A stretch of 64,000 nt of DNA, taken from an uncultured Clostridium sp. (GTDB lineage: Bacteria > Bacillota > Clostridia > TANB77 > CAG-508). Location of the stretch: contig CANOWW010000002.1 of assembly GCA_947571115.1 (NCBI GenBank), positions 105,615 to 169,614 of the forward strand. The letters run 5' to 3'. Position 1 is the first letter of the stretch; each line of letters opens with the position of its first letter. The notes under the pieces are model-generated. The model was given only the letters and a program-made list of their open reading frames with translations. It was not told the origin of the DNA and made no database searches. The translations under genes and the position numbers were made by a program. Below are positions 27,017-35,645 of the stretch, one piece after another.

Positions 27017-29110
27017 ATGTTTTTTGAAGATGCAGAAGAAAAAAAGAAGTTGGGGGAAAACGAGGACGTTATTTATGAATTGGACGAGCTAGAGGAATTG
27101 GATGATTGGGGAAGGATAGACGAGAAAGTGCCAGAAGGTTTTGATTTGTTTGAAGGATATGAGGATTTTGGTAAAAAGAAACCCACGATAGAAAATACAG
27201 AAGATGAAGAGATTTTAGAAGAAGATTTCGGGGATTTGGGAGATTTGGTAGAAGATTTTGAATTACCAATGGACGAGACGGAAGAGTTGGGCGAAATAGG
27301 CAATTTAGAGGAAGATGACTTTGAGCTTCCAATGGACGAATTAGATGAACTGGATGAAATAAGTGATTTTGAGGAAGAAGATTTCGAGTTACCGATGGAA
27401 GAAACAGATGAGTTAGACGAAATAGGTGATTTGACAGGGGACGACTTTGATGCGCCAATGGATGAGATAGAGGAAGTTCAAGATGGCGAAGAAATGGAAG
27501 AAGAATTCGAGGAAGAATATGAAGAAACGGAAAATAGCGAAGATGTCAATGAAGTGGAGGAAACAGACGAAAGTATTGAAGAGGCAGAGTTGGCTGGTTT
27601 AACGAGTTTGCGTGCAGAATATATTTTTTTGGGGCTTTTGTTAAATAACCCAAAAGCGATTTCTAGATATTATTTTTTGTATGAGGATTGCCATTTTGCG
27701 ACACAAGAATTAGATAATATTTATCGAATTATTGTATTTCGCGAGGCGGAGCAATACGCGCCAGCAGAGGCAAAAGAAGGTTTCAAACTTCCTATGGAGG
27801 CGGATGATACATACAATTTGCAGTTGCAATTGAAGGAAATGGCAAGCGAAAAGAATTATGATATTGAAATGGTTTATACGATTTTAAAGAAGTTGTTTAT
27901 CTTGAAGAAAAATTATTTGGCGGCTCCAACTAAAATTATTCGTGACAGCATTTTGGATATTGTGAATTATCAATTGTATAATGAAATGACGGTTGAGGAA
28001 GTGGAAAGCGCGATTGAGCAAATTGGCGTAACAGCAAGTTTAAGCCAAGGACGTCTGACAGATAACGTGACAAGTTTCTTATTAAATGAAGAAAGCACAC
28101 TTGCCACAGGTGCAGAATTGCCGTTTCCAATTTTAACGAGCGTTTTTAAAGGGATTCGTAAAGGTGAAACTTTCTGTTACGCGATGCCTTCTAACTCAGG
28201 AAAAAGTAGATTTACGATTAATATGGCGAGCTATTTGGCGTTTACACAAAATAAAAAAGTTTTGATTATTTCAAATGAGATGTCAGAAGAAAAAATGAAA
28301 CTTTGCTTAATTACAACAATTTTGAATAATGCGGCATATCAGAATTTACATGGACAGAAGCTTCGCAAAAATGAAGGAGAATTGTTGGCGTTAAAGTTCA
28401 GACCAGATCATAAAAAAGGCATAAAAGTGGATGCAGATGGCTATATTTTAAGAGAAGATCATGAGCCAATGGAAGACTTTGTGGAAAGGCTAAATGAGTT
28501 TTCTACTGAGTTTCGACAAACGATTGCTACGACAGAATGGCTAAATGACCAACTGGAAAATTCGATTTATTTTATTCACATCACAGAACACACGAATGAA
28601 GATATCCGAAAAATTATTATGAATTATTATTACAGAGAAAACATTGAGTATATTTTTTATGACACACTAAAGGCAGACACAGAGAATATTGGAAATGGAG
28701 ACGAGGTCAAAAAAACGGCTACCATTCTTTCCAACTTGGCGCAGAAATTCGAGATTTTTATTGGTTCTTCAATGCAGTTGTTGGAAAGCAGCACGCTGCC
28801 TGTTAATTTGACGATTAATGATATGTCAGCAAGTAGAACTGTGAAAGAGGTTTTGGATACCCTTTGCTTAATGAAGCAAATCAATCCGCAAACTCTTTCA
28901 AAATATGAATATTCTCCAGTTGAGGAAGCGAAGAAATATCAGGATTTGGAAATTTTTGAAGACCCAGATGTAAGATATTATGTTTGTGTGGTTGACAAAA
29001 ATAGAGCTGGTGCAAAACCTACTTTGTTATTCCGCTTGAACTTGGCGTACAATACATGGGAAGAATTGGGTTATGTGCGACTAAAACAAGAATTTTTGAG
29101 TGACCTTTAA
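27017..29110 (+). CDS. DnaB-like RecA-fold ATPase with acidic tandem repeats
   Basis: A 697-residue protein. Residues 1-190 are extremely acidic and contain about four copies of a unit of some 22 residues built on DDFELPMDELDELDEIGDL. Residues 190-330 look like a DnaB N-terminal helical domain (AEYIFLGLLLNNPKAIS). Residues 360-690 are a RecA-like domain with a Walker A-like PSNSGKSRF and YIFYDTLKAD as possible Walker B. It is not a typical replicative DnaB: the P-loop is unusual and the ends differ. It may load onto, or be kept off, DNA through the acidic tail. It is 19 bp upstream of alr. Helicase activity is inferred from fold only. Confidence 0.65.
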   Translation: MFFEDAEEKKKLGENEDVIYELDELEELDDWGRIDEKVPEGFDLFEGYEDFGKKKPTIENTEDEEILEEDFGDLGDLVEDFELPMDETEELGEIGNLEEDDFELPMDELDELDEISDFEEEDFELPMEETDELDEIGDLTGDDFDAPMDEIEEVQDGEEMEEEFEEEYEETENSEDVNEVEETDESIEEAELAGLTSLRAEYIFLGLLLNNPKAISRYYFLYEDCHFATQELDNIYRIIVFREAEQYAPAEAKEGFKLPMEADDTYNLQLQLKEMASEKNYDIEMVYTILKKLFILKKNYLAAPTKIIRDSILDIVNYQLYNEMTVEEVESAIEQIGVTASLSQGRLTDNVTSFLLNEESTLATGAELPFPILTSVFKGIRKGETFCYAMPSNSGKSRFTINMASYLAFTQNKKVLIISNEMSEEKMKLCLITTILNNAAYQNLHGQKLRKNEGELLALKFRPDHKKGIKVDADGYILREDHEPMEDFVERLNEFSTEFRQTIATTEWLNDQLENSIYFIHITEHTNEDIRKIIMNYYYRENIEYIFYDTLKADTENIGNGDEVKKTATILSNLAQKFEIFIGSSMQLLESSTLPVNLTINDMSASRTVKEVLDTLCLMKQINPQTLSKYEYSPVEEAKKYQDLEIFEDPDVRYYVCVVDKNRAGAKPTLLFRLNLAYNTWEELGYVRLKQEFLSDL

Positions 29111-29129
29111 TTTTGTTAAGGAGATAAAA

Positions 29130-30215
29130 ATGCGTCCAACGGTTATGCAAGTGAGTTTGCGTAAATTTAGAGAGAATGTAAAAGAAATTCAGTCTCAATT
29201 GCCAAGAGATTGCAAAATGATGCCAGTTATTAAAGCAAATGCTTATGGGACGTATATCAATACGCAATTTGATGTTGTCAGTGAGTTTGATATAGTGGCT
29301 GTGGCGGTTGTTTGCGAGGGTGCAGAGCTTCGCAAAATTGGCTATAAAAAAGAGATTTTTGTGCTCAATCAGCCAGCGATTTCCGAAATAGAGGAAATTG
29401 CTGCGAATGATTTGAGTGTAGGAATTTCGGATAAAAATTTTCTCCAAGAACTAGGGAACAGAAAGAAATCTGTTAAGGTTCATATTGAGGTTGATTCTGG
29501 TATGGGGAGAACGGGCGTTCAGCTTAGTGAAGTCTCAGATTTTATGGATTTTGTGAAAAAATTTCAAAACATTCAAATCGAAGGTATTTATACTCATTTA
29601 TCCTCAGCCGATAATGACGTGGAGTACACAAAAAGGCAGTTAGAAATTTTTGACCAAGCGGTCGAAATTGCAAAAGAGAAAGTGCCTGATTTGAAATATA
29701 TTCATTGTAGTGCGTCGAATGGGATTGTGAATTTTAAGGAAATGAAATGCAATTTGGTGCGTCCAGGAATGATTTTGTATGGTTATTCTTCGGGAGAGGG
29801 AATTTGTGATAAAATAAAATTGAAGCCGGTTTGTCGATTGAAATCTCAGATTACGTTTTTGAAAACAGTGCCAAAAGGCACAAGTATTGGCTATTCGAGA
29901 AGTTTTGTTACAGAAAGAGAAACGAAAGTTGCGACCGTTCCGATTGGTTATGCGGATGGCTTGAGGCGAGAACTTTCCAATCGAGGTTTGGTGTACATTT
30001 GTGGGAGAAAAGTTCCTATTATAGGGAAAGTTTGCATGGATAGTTTTATGGCAGATGTGACGGAGATTTCGGATGTAAAAGTGGGGGACAATGTTTGGAT
30101 TTGGGATAATGAAAATATCACGTTGGAGGAAGTGGCTGAGCAATGTCATACGATAAATTATGAGATAATGTGTACAATTTCAAACAGAGTGCCAAGAAAA
30201 TTTACTGAAAAATAG
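29130..30215 (+). CDS. alr: alanine racemase
   Basis: PLP enzyme interconverting L- and D-alanine for peptidoglycan. 361 residues from ATG 29130, which follows AAGGAG. The PLP lysine lies in VIKANAYG (about residue 33), the conserved HSxxxN-like segment in YIHCSASNGIVNF, the C-terminal beta-domain motif IGYADGLRR, and the substrate-site segment GKVCMDSFMADVT. The N-terminal TIM barrel is about 1-235. It follows the DnaB-like gene by 19 bp and ends in a strong hairpin. Confidence 0.92.
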   Translation: MRPTVMQVSLRKFRENVKEIQSQLPRDCKMMPVIKANAYGTYINTQFDVVSEFDIVAVAVVCEGAELRKIGYKKEIFVLNQPAISEIEEIAANDLSVGISDKNFLQELGNRKKSVKVHIEVDSGMGRTGVQLSEVSDFMDFVKKFQNIQIEGIYTHLSSADNDVEYTKRQLEIFDQAVEIAKEKVPDLKYIHCSASNGIVNFKEMKCNLVRPGMILYGYSSGEGICDKIKLKPVCRLKSQITFLKTVPKGTSIGYSRSFVTERETKVATVPIGYADGLRRELSNRGLVYICGRKVPIIGKVCMDSFMADVTEISDVKVGDNVWIWDNENITLEEVAEQCHTINYEIMCTISNRVPRKFTEK

Positions 30216-30243
30216 AGTTCAGGTAAGAATGAACTCTATTTTC
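30211..30243 (+). terminator. intrinsic terminator of alr
   Basis: AATAGAGTTC / GAACTCTATT, 10-bp arms and a T tail; the stem begins inside the last codons of alr. Confidence 0.85.
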
Positions 30244-30280
30244 GTTAACATATATAAATTAAAAGGGGGTTTACAAATGC

Positions 30281-30315
30281 GTTAAATAAAAGCTCACGAA
30301 CATCTTTTATTTAAC
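30281..30315. repeat. inverted repeat in the alr-dut gap
   Basis: GTTAAATAAAAG / CTTTTATTTAAC, perfect 12-bp arms with an 11-nt loop. The 415-bp gap 30216-30630 otherwise holds the alr terminator, the structured repeat at 30391 and the dut promoter. Confidence 0.65.
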
Positions 30316-30390
30316 TTAAAATTAGTATAATATAGAAATATTAAAATAACCTTAAAAAATTATTAAAATGTAAAAAAATATTTTTTTAAC

Positions 30391-30570
30391 AATAATGTTT
30401 ATCAATTATTCCGTTCTCCCCATAAAAAAGTTTGGCAACTTTTTTATAGAGCCGAGCAAAATTTTACTTTGTAAAATTTTTCACGCTCCCTAAAAATTAT
30501 AACAAAATCAAAGATTTTGATAATTTTTGAACGGTCCCCACAATGCCACTTCCAAATGATAAACATTATT
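30391..30570. repeat. structured repeat, copy A (long form)
   Basis: Outer arms AATAATGTTTATCA (30391-30404) and TGATAAACATTATT (30557-30570) pair perfectly. Inside are CCGTTC/GAACGG, then three hairpins (AAAAAAGTT/AACTTTTTT; GAGC...GCTC closing AAAATTTTAC/GTAAAATTTT; AAAATTAT/ATAATTTT), with conserved single-strand TCCCCA and GGTCCCCACA. Copy B at 39272 shares the core but has unrelated outer arms that also pair. Lies just upstream of the dut promoter. Could be a MITE or a structured RNA. Confidence 0.65.
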
Positions 30571-30577
30571 ATTTTGC

Positions 30578-30606
30578 TTGTCAAAAAATTGTTTTCGTGA
30601 TATAAT
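30578..30606 (+). promoter_or_regulatory. dut promoter
   Basis: TTGTCA at 30578-30583, 17-bp spacer ending TGA, TATAAT at 30601-30606; GGAGGAG before ATG 30631. Confidence 0.8.
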
Positions 30607-30630
30607 AAAAAAATCGAAGGAGGAGTAAAA

Positions 30631-31089
30631 ATGAAAAATAGAGGATTTGAAGTAGCAAAGGGATTTGAAAATGCAGAAATTAATTTACCAGTTAGAAAAA
30701 CAAAATTTTCAGCAGGATATGATATAGAAGCCGCAGAAGATTGCGTCATTCCGGCATTTGAACTTGGGCAAAAACCAACTTTGGTCAAAACAGGATTGAA
30801 AGCTTATATGCAAGATGACGAGGTGTTATTGCTGTATAACAGAAGCTCTAATCCAAGTAAAAAAGGCTTAGTTATGGCTAATAGTGTTGGTGTAATTGAC
30901 AAAGATTATTATGGAAATCCAGACAATGACGGACATTTTATGTTTTCGTTTTTTAATATAAAATCAGAGCCAATTGAAATCAAAAAAGGCGATGCGATTG
31001 GTCAAGCTATTTTTCAAAAATATTTTGTAACAGATGACGATAGTGCCGAAGGCGACAGAATCGGTGGTTTTGGTTCAACGAGTAAATAG
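30631..31089 (+). CDS. dut: dUTP diphosphatase-like protein
   Basis: Hydrolyses dUTP to dUMP, keeping uracil out of DNA. 152 residues, trimeric-family length. Motifs visible: AGYDIEAAED (motif 1), LYNRSSNPSKKGL (motif 2), NSVGVIDKDYYG (motif 3 with the catalytic Asp), IGQAIFQKYF (motif 4) and RIGGFGSTSK (motif 5, C-terminal arm). The gene has its own promoter and stands between alr and the CarD-like gene. Confidence 0.9.
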   Translation: MKNRGFEVAKGFENAEINLPVRKTKFSAGYDIEAAEDCVIPAFELGQKPTLVKTGLKAYMQDDEVLLLYNRSSNPSKKGLVMANSVGVIDKDYYGNPDNDGHFMFSFFNIKSEPIEIKKGDAIGQAIFQKYFVTDDDSAEGDRIGGFGSTSK

Positions 31090-31139
31090 GAAAGCATGAT
31101 AAAATTTATAAAAAAATGGATAAATTAGGAAAAAAAGTT

Positions 31140-31168
31140 TTGACTTTTGGTAAAATTTGTGGTATAAT
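31140..31168 (+). promoter_or_regulatory. promoter of the CarD-like gene
   Basis: TTGACT at 31140-31145, 17-bp spacer, TATAAT at 31163-31168; GGAGTGACG precedes ATG 31208. Confidence 0.8.
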
Positions 31169-31207
31169 AAAAAGGTAGTAATGATAAATTACTTGGAAGG
31201 AGTGACG

Positions 31208-31778
31208 ATGTTAATGTTTAAAGTAGGGGACAAAATTGTGTATCCAATGCATGGTGCACGGAGTAATTGAAACAATAGAGGAAAGAGCGGTTTTGGACGA
31301 AAAACAAGCTTATTATATTATTAAGATGCCAGGCGAAGTAAAAGTGATGGTACCTACTGCAAAAGCGGAAGAAATTGGTGTGAGAAACATTATAGACAAA
31401 GAAACAGCCGGAAAAGTAATTAGTGTTTTAGAACAAGATTGCACTGAAATGTCAATGAAGTGGAATAAGAGATATCGAGATAATGTTGAAAAAATGAAAT
31501 CAGGTAATGTTTTTGAAATTGCAGATATTGTAAGAAATTTAAGTTTCAAACAAAAAGACAAAGGCTTATCTACTACAGAGAAGAAAATGCTTTTAAATGC
31601 CAAACAAATTTTGGTAAGCGAGCTTATGCTAGTAGAGAGCAAACAAAAAGATGAAATTGAAACATTGATTGATGACAAAATTAGTATTTCCTATGAAGCT
31701 CATACTGTAACAGGGGACACTGGTACAGATGGCACGGATGATACAACAGGAGTTGTAAAAACATTTATTCAAACATAG
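31208..31778 (+). CDS. CarD/CdnL-family transcription factor (needs +1 recoding)
   Basis: RNA-polymerase-binding factor of the CarD_TRCF family that stabilises open complexes. Without recoding, translation from ATG 31208 stops after 20 codons (CGG AGT AAT TGA). Skipping the C of CGG at 31259 yields 189 residues: the CarD/TRCF N-terminal domain (FKVGDKIVYPMHGAGVIETIE, then YYIIKMPGEVKVMVP) and a helical C-terminal domain (WNKRYRDNVEKMKSGNVFEIADIV). HGAGVIE is a family hallmark, so the restored glycine is the expected one. Own promoter and terminator; next to dnaG and rpoD. Confidence 0.85.
31259..31261 (+). other. CGG +1 recoding site (CarD-like gene)
   Basis: CAT GGT GCA CGG AGT AAT TGA becomes GGT GCA (C) GGA GTA ATT GAA at codon 18, restoring HGAGVIE. 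Confidence 0.88.
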
Positions 31779-31784
31779 AAAATG

Positions 31785-31813
31785 CCCTAGAGAAAATCTA
31801 GGGTAATTTTTTT
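31785..31813 (+). terminator. intrinsic terminator
   Basis: CCCTAGA / TCTAGGG stem and T7 run, directly after the CarD-like gene. Confidence 0.85.
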
Positions 31814-31818
31814 GCCAA

Positions 31819-31847
31819 TTGACAAAATTATGTAAATATGATATAAT
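31819..31847 (+). promoter_or_regulatory. promoter with TTATGTAAA spacer, copy 1
   Basis: TTGACA at 31819-31824, TATAAT at 31842-31847, 17-bp spacer AAATTATGTAAATATGA. Nearly the same spacer occurs at 35558 and, on the minus strand, at 57197. Confidence 0.85.
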
Positions 31848-31935
31848 ATAATTAAGAACTATTATTAAATCCTTTGCAGACAGAATGTCTGCTTACAGAG
31901 ACAAAAAATATTGCAGAATAAAAGGAGGTTTTCGC

Positions 31936-32178
31936 ATGAGCACTACATCACGGGTTATTATGGGATATGCACAGGAGATACCACAAGTAGGAAAGTGCAT
32001 GAGGGTAATACAGTGCAATTGGCACTTTGCTAAAGGAGGAAAAACATGTAAATGTACTTTGTCAGACTGGAGAGATTCGACAGAAGTCATGACAATAAAA
32101 AGTCTTGATGAGATGAGAATTTTTGCTGTTGAGACAAGAAGTGGGCAACAGTATATTGTGCAAATCATAGAACGTTAA
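31936..32178 (+). CDS. hypothetical 80-residue protein with an in-frame CGG
   Basis: Not recognised. Start ATG 31936 follows AAAGGAGG. Features: a cysteine pair (GKTCKCTLSDW) plus Cys28 and Cys34 region (GKCMRVIQCNW), which could bind metal; beta-rich; no membrane segment. Codon 6 is CGG (31951), read here as Arg; a +1 shift there would stop after 13 codons (GLLWDMHRRYHK), and an internal ATG at 31960 is possible. The promoter has the TTATGTAAA spacer type shared with the patatin gene and the minus gene at 57166, hinting at a common foreign source. Confidence 0.55.
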   Translation: MSTTSRVIMGYAQEIPQVGKCMRVIQCNWHFAKGGKTCKCTLSDWRDSTEVMTIKSLDEMRIFAVETRSGQQYIVQIIER

Positions 32179-32196
32179 AACTTTGCGAGTATGATG

Positions 32197-32233
32197 GGAG
32201 ACTAGGCTAACTGGTCTCCTATTGCTTATTTTT
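32197..32233 (+). terminator. probable terminator
   Basis: GGAGAC / GTCTCC hairpin followed by a T-rich stretch after the 80-residue gene. Confidence 0.6.
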
Positions 32234-32345
32234 AGTGAATGAAAATGTAGAAATTATAATATCTTTAAATTATGTTGACTTTTCTAGCGAATAAAGAAGG
32301 ATTTGGAAAAATTTCGTCGAATAATATATAGGAAAGGTTTTAAAA

Positions 32346-34137
32346 ATGGTACAATATAATGATGATTTGAAACAGGAGATAAGAAATGCAAATGATATAG
32401 TAGATGTTATATCACAATATGTTATACTAAAAAGAAGTGGTAGAAATTTCATGGGGTTGTGCCCGTTTCATAAAGAAAAATCACCTTCTTTTTCTGTTTC
32501 GGCTGATAAGCAGTATTATCATTGTTTTGGGTGTGGTAAAGGCGGAGATGTTTTTGCTTTTGTCATGGAAATGGAGAAATTGTCATTTAAAGAATCACTT
32601 GAATTTTTGGCAGAAAGAGGGCAAGTTCGTTTGCCACAGACCAATAATGAAGAGTTTAACAAAAAGCAATATCTAATGGATAGAATGACTAAAATAAACC
32701 TTGAAACAACGAATTTTTTTCACGAAAGGTTATATACGCCAGTTGCAAAAATTGCTCAGGATTACGTAAAACAAAGAAAATTGGATAATCATACATTAAA
32801 AGCGTTTAAAATTGGATATTCTGGGGAATATAATGAATTGTATGTGTTTTTAAAAGAAAAGGGTTTTAAAGATCATGAGATTTTGGCGACTGGATTGGTA
32901 AATCAAAATGAGAATGGTGAATTTATTGATCGTTTTAGAAGACGTTTGATGTTTCCCATTATTTCAGCGACTGGAAAACCAGTAGCTTTTGGTGGTAGAA
33001 GATTAAATGATACAGATAAAGGAAAATACATAAATTCTAATGAAAATTTAGTGTACTCAAAAAAAAGACATTTATTTGCTTTAAATCTTGCAAAACAATC
33101 AGAAGACAAACGAATTATTTTAGTAGAAGGTTACATGGATGCAATTTCGCTTTATCAAAGGGGCATTGATAATGTGGTTGCGTCTTTGCGGAACGGCTCT
33201 AACAGATGAACAGGCAATGCTACTTAGAAAATATAGTAATCAAGTGATTTTTGCTTATGATTCAGATGGAGCGGGTCAAACGGCGATTAAAAGAGGAATA
33301 GAAGTTCTAGAGAAACAAAATTGCGATGCTAGAATTTTGCAAATGGAGGGGGCAAAAGATCCAGACGAATATATCATTAAATATGGTAGTGGAAGGTTTA
33401 AATTATTGATTGATCATGCGATTTCTCTGGTGGAGTTTAAAATCAAAACAATCAAAGAAGATTATCATTTGGAAAATGCAAAAGATAAAATTGCATTTTT
33501 GAAAAAGATAACGGCAATTTTGTCAAAAGTGGAAAACACGATTGAGAGAGAAATTTATATTGATAAAGTTTCTGAGCAATATGATATTTCAAAACAGGCA
33601 CTTTATGCAGAAATCAATAAAGAATTATATAAGGGAGAGCCAGAAAAAATATTAGCGAAATCTGTGGTAAAACCAGAGCGAAATTTTCCACTTGAATGGG
33701 ATGAAAAAATTGTAAAAAGAGAAAATATGATTTTGTATTTGTTGATTAATTATGCCGAGGAAGCCAAAGAAATCATAAAGTCAAATATTCGTATAGAAGA
33801 CTTGAAAATTGCAGAAAATAAAACTATATTTGAGAAAATTATGGCGCAAGATGATAAGGAAAGCGAAAAAATTATACAAACCATTGCGAATATTGAAGAT
33901 GAGAGTTTGCAAAAGCATATTAGCGAGATTATGGTAGCTGATTATGAAATTACTTCTGTGCAAAAATGTCTGGAGGATATTGTTCTGATTTATAATAGAG
34001 AAAGATTGCAAGATAGAAAATTACAAGTTGTGCAAGAGCTGGAAAATCCGAATTTGTCGAAAGAGGAATCGGAGAAACTTTGGCTAGAGTTGGCAGAACT
34101 TAGTAATGCGATTACCAAGTTGTCGAAAATAAAATAG
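32346..34137 (+). CDS. dnaG: DNA primase (needs +1 recoding)
   Basis: Synthesises RNA primers at the replication fork; essential in bacteria. With one +1 shift at CGG 33189 the product is 596 residues, normal family length. Zinc-binding domain: CPFHKEKSPSF then HCFGCGKGGD (residues about 38-65). Catalytic core to about residue 270, then TOPRIM with EGYMDA and DSDGAGQTA; a C-terminal helicase-binding region follows. The frame break lies inside TOPRIM at codon 282: VVAS-LGTALTDEQ is restored by skipping one C, whereas the old frame stops 6 codons later. Essential function argues that recoding occurs in the cell. It is 12 bp upstream of rpoD, the classic dnaG-rpoD order. Confidence 0.92.
33189..33191 (+). 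other. CGG +1 recoding site (dnaG)
   Basis: GCG TCT TTG CGG AAC becomes TCT TTG (C) GGA ACG GCT CTA ACA GAT GAA. The restored LGTALTD is the conserved TOPRIM loop of DnaG. Confidence 0.92.
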
Positions 34138-34149
34138 AAGGGGGATACT

Positions 34150-35496
34150 ATGAAAAAAGAAGATAAAGATGAAACAAAAAAAGTAGACATAAAATCAAGA
34201 AAAGAGACAAAAAACAAAAGTCAAAAAGATACTTCAAAAATAGATAAAAAAGAAAATAAGAAAGTGGAAGAAAAAAATACCAAAAAGTCAACTGACAAAA
34301 AATCCCCAAAGAAGGTTGTAGAAACAAAAGAAAATGTAAAAGTAGAGGATAAAAAAGAGACGGAAGATAAAAGTCAAGTAACTGAAACTCAAAAAACATC
34401 AGAAAATAAACCAGAAAACAAGGAAAAGCAAAAAGTATTAAATATATTAAGCAAAGCCAAGGAAAGTGGAAAAATTACGTATGGTGAATTGGCGAATGAG
34501 CTTGGCGAAGTAAACCCAGAAGAGCTTGACAAAGTTTTTGAAGCTTTTGAGGAAATGGGAGTTAATATTGCAAAAGATGATGACTTGCTAGAACCAGATG
34601 ACGACGATTTGCGAGATGTTGAAGAAGTTGATTTGGAAGAAGTTGACTTAAATAACTTTGAAGGAATAAGCGTAGATGACCCAGTTAGGATGTATTTGCG
34701 AGAAATTGGAAAAATCCATTTGCTATCTTTTGAGGAAGAATTGGAGTTGGCTGAAAAAGTATTGCAAGAAGACGAAGAGGCAAAACAAAAGTTGGCGGAG
34801 TCAAATTTGAGATTGGTGGTTAGTATTGCGAAAAAATATGTGGGAAGAGGAATGCTATTTTTGGATTTGATTCAAGAGGGCAATATGGGACTGATTAAAG
34901 CGGTTGAAAAGTTTGATTATACGAAAGGCTACAAATTTAGTACGTATGCGACGTGGTGGATTAGACAAGCGATTACAAGAGCCATTGCGGATCAAGCCAG
35001 AACGATTAGAATTCCAGTTCACATGGTAGAAACAATTAATAAATTAATCAGAACTTCTAGGCATTTGCTTCAGATGCTAGGAAGGGAGCCAATGCCAGAG
35101 GAAATTGCCAAAGAGATGGAGATTTCGGTTGAAAAAGTAATGGAAATTCAGAAGATTGCGCAAGATCCAGTTTCACTAGAAACTCCAATTGGAGAAGAAG
35201 ATGATAGCCATTTGGGAGATTTTATTGAAGATGATGATTCGCCAGCACCACATGATGCAGCAGCGTATACCTTACTAAAAGAGCAATTGGAAGATGTTAT
35301 GAGCACACTAACTCCACGTGAAGCAAAAGTCTTGAAATTAAGATTTGGTTTGGAAGATGGAAAAGCTCGCACATTGGAAGAAGTGGGCAGAGAATTTGAA
35401 GTAACACGTGAGAGAATAAGACAAATTGAAGCAAAAGCACTCAGAAAATTGAGGCATCCAAGTCGAAGTAAGAGATTGAAAGATTATATGAATTAA
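34150..35496 (+). CDS. rpoD: primary sigma factor SigA/RpoD with lysine-rich extension
   Basis: Housekeeping sigma-70 factor, 448 residues. Residues 1-95 are a very lysine/glutamate-rich extension, unlike the short N-terminus of many SigA proteins; region 1.1-like sequence lies at about 97-150. Region 1.2 is [14 protein letters not shown]; region 2 is [17 protein letters not shown]...[16 protein letters not shown]; region 3 [15 protein letters not shown]; region 4 [15 protein letters not shown]...[20 protein letters not shown]. It follows dnaG by 12 bp and ends in a strong terminator. The TTGACA/TATAAT promoters across the window fit this factor. Confidence 0.95.
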   Translation: MKKEDKDETKKVDIKSRKETKNKSQKDTSKIDKKENKKVEEKNTKKSTDKKSPKKVVETKENVKVEDKKETEDKSQVTETQKTSENKPENKEKQKVLNILSKAKESGKITYGELANELGEVNPEELDKVFEAFEEMGVNIAKDDDLLEPDDDDLRDVEEVDLEEVDLNNFEGISVDDPVRMYLREIGKIHLLSFEEELELAEKVLQEDEEAKQKLAESNLRLVVSIAKKYVGRGMLFLDLIQEGNMGLIKAVEKFDYTKGYKFSTYATWWIRQAITRAIADQARTIRIPVHMVETINKLIRTSRHLLQMLGREPMPEEIAKEMEISVEKVMEIQKIAQDPVSLETPIGEEDDSHLGDFIEDDDSPAPHDAAAYTLLKEQLEDVMSTLTPREAKVLKLRFGLEDGKARTLEEVGREFEVTRERIRQIEAKALRKLRHPSRSKRLKDYMN

Positions 35497-35503
35497 CAAT
35501 AAG

Positions 35504-35530
35504 AAGACACGGAAGACCGTGTCTTTGTTG
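35504..35530 (+). terminator. intrinsic terminator of dnaG-rpoD
   Basis: AAGACACGG / CCGTGTCTT stem with a 4-nt loop and T-rich tail. Confidence 0.88.
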
Positions 35531-35557
35531 TATTTGATGATTTTTCGGAGTCTCGAT

Positions 35558-35586
35558 TTGACAAATTATGTAAAATATGATATAAT
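35558..35586 (+). promoter_or_regulatory. promoter with TTATGTAAA spacer, copy 2
   Basis: TTGACA at 35558-35563, spacer AATTATGTAAAATATGA (17 bp), TATAAT at 35581-35586; almost the same as the promoter at 31819. Confidence 0.85.
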
Positions 35587-35645
35587 TAAGATAAGGAAAC
35601 TAGTTGTATATTCAATTTTTAGAAAAAAAGAAAGGATGATTTTTT

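Noticed and set aside
27069..27458. Long antisense open frame over the acidic repeats
   Set aside because: It mirrors the GAA/GAT-rich repeats on the other strand, has no ribosome site and a composition unlike any protein family.
31936..31980. An eighth C-GGN recoding site at CGG 31951
   Set aside because: The shifted frame stops after 13 codons, while the unshifted frame continues for 74 residues with a good ribosome site. I treat it as an in-frame CGG.
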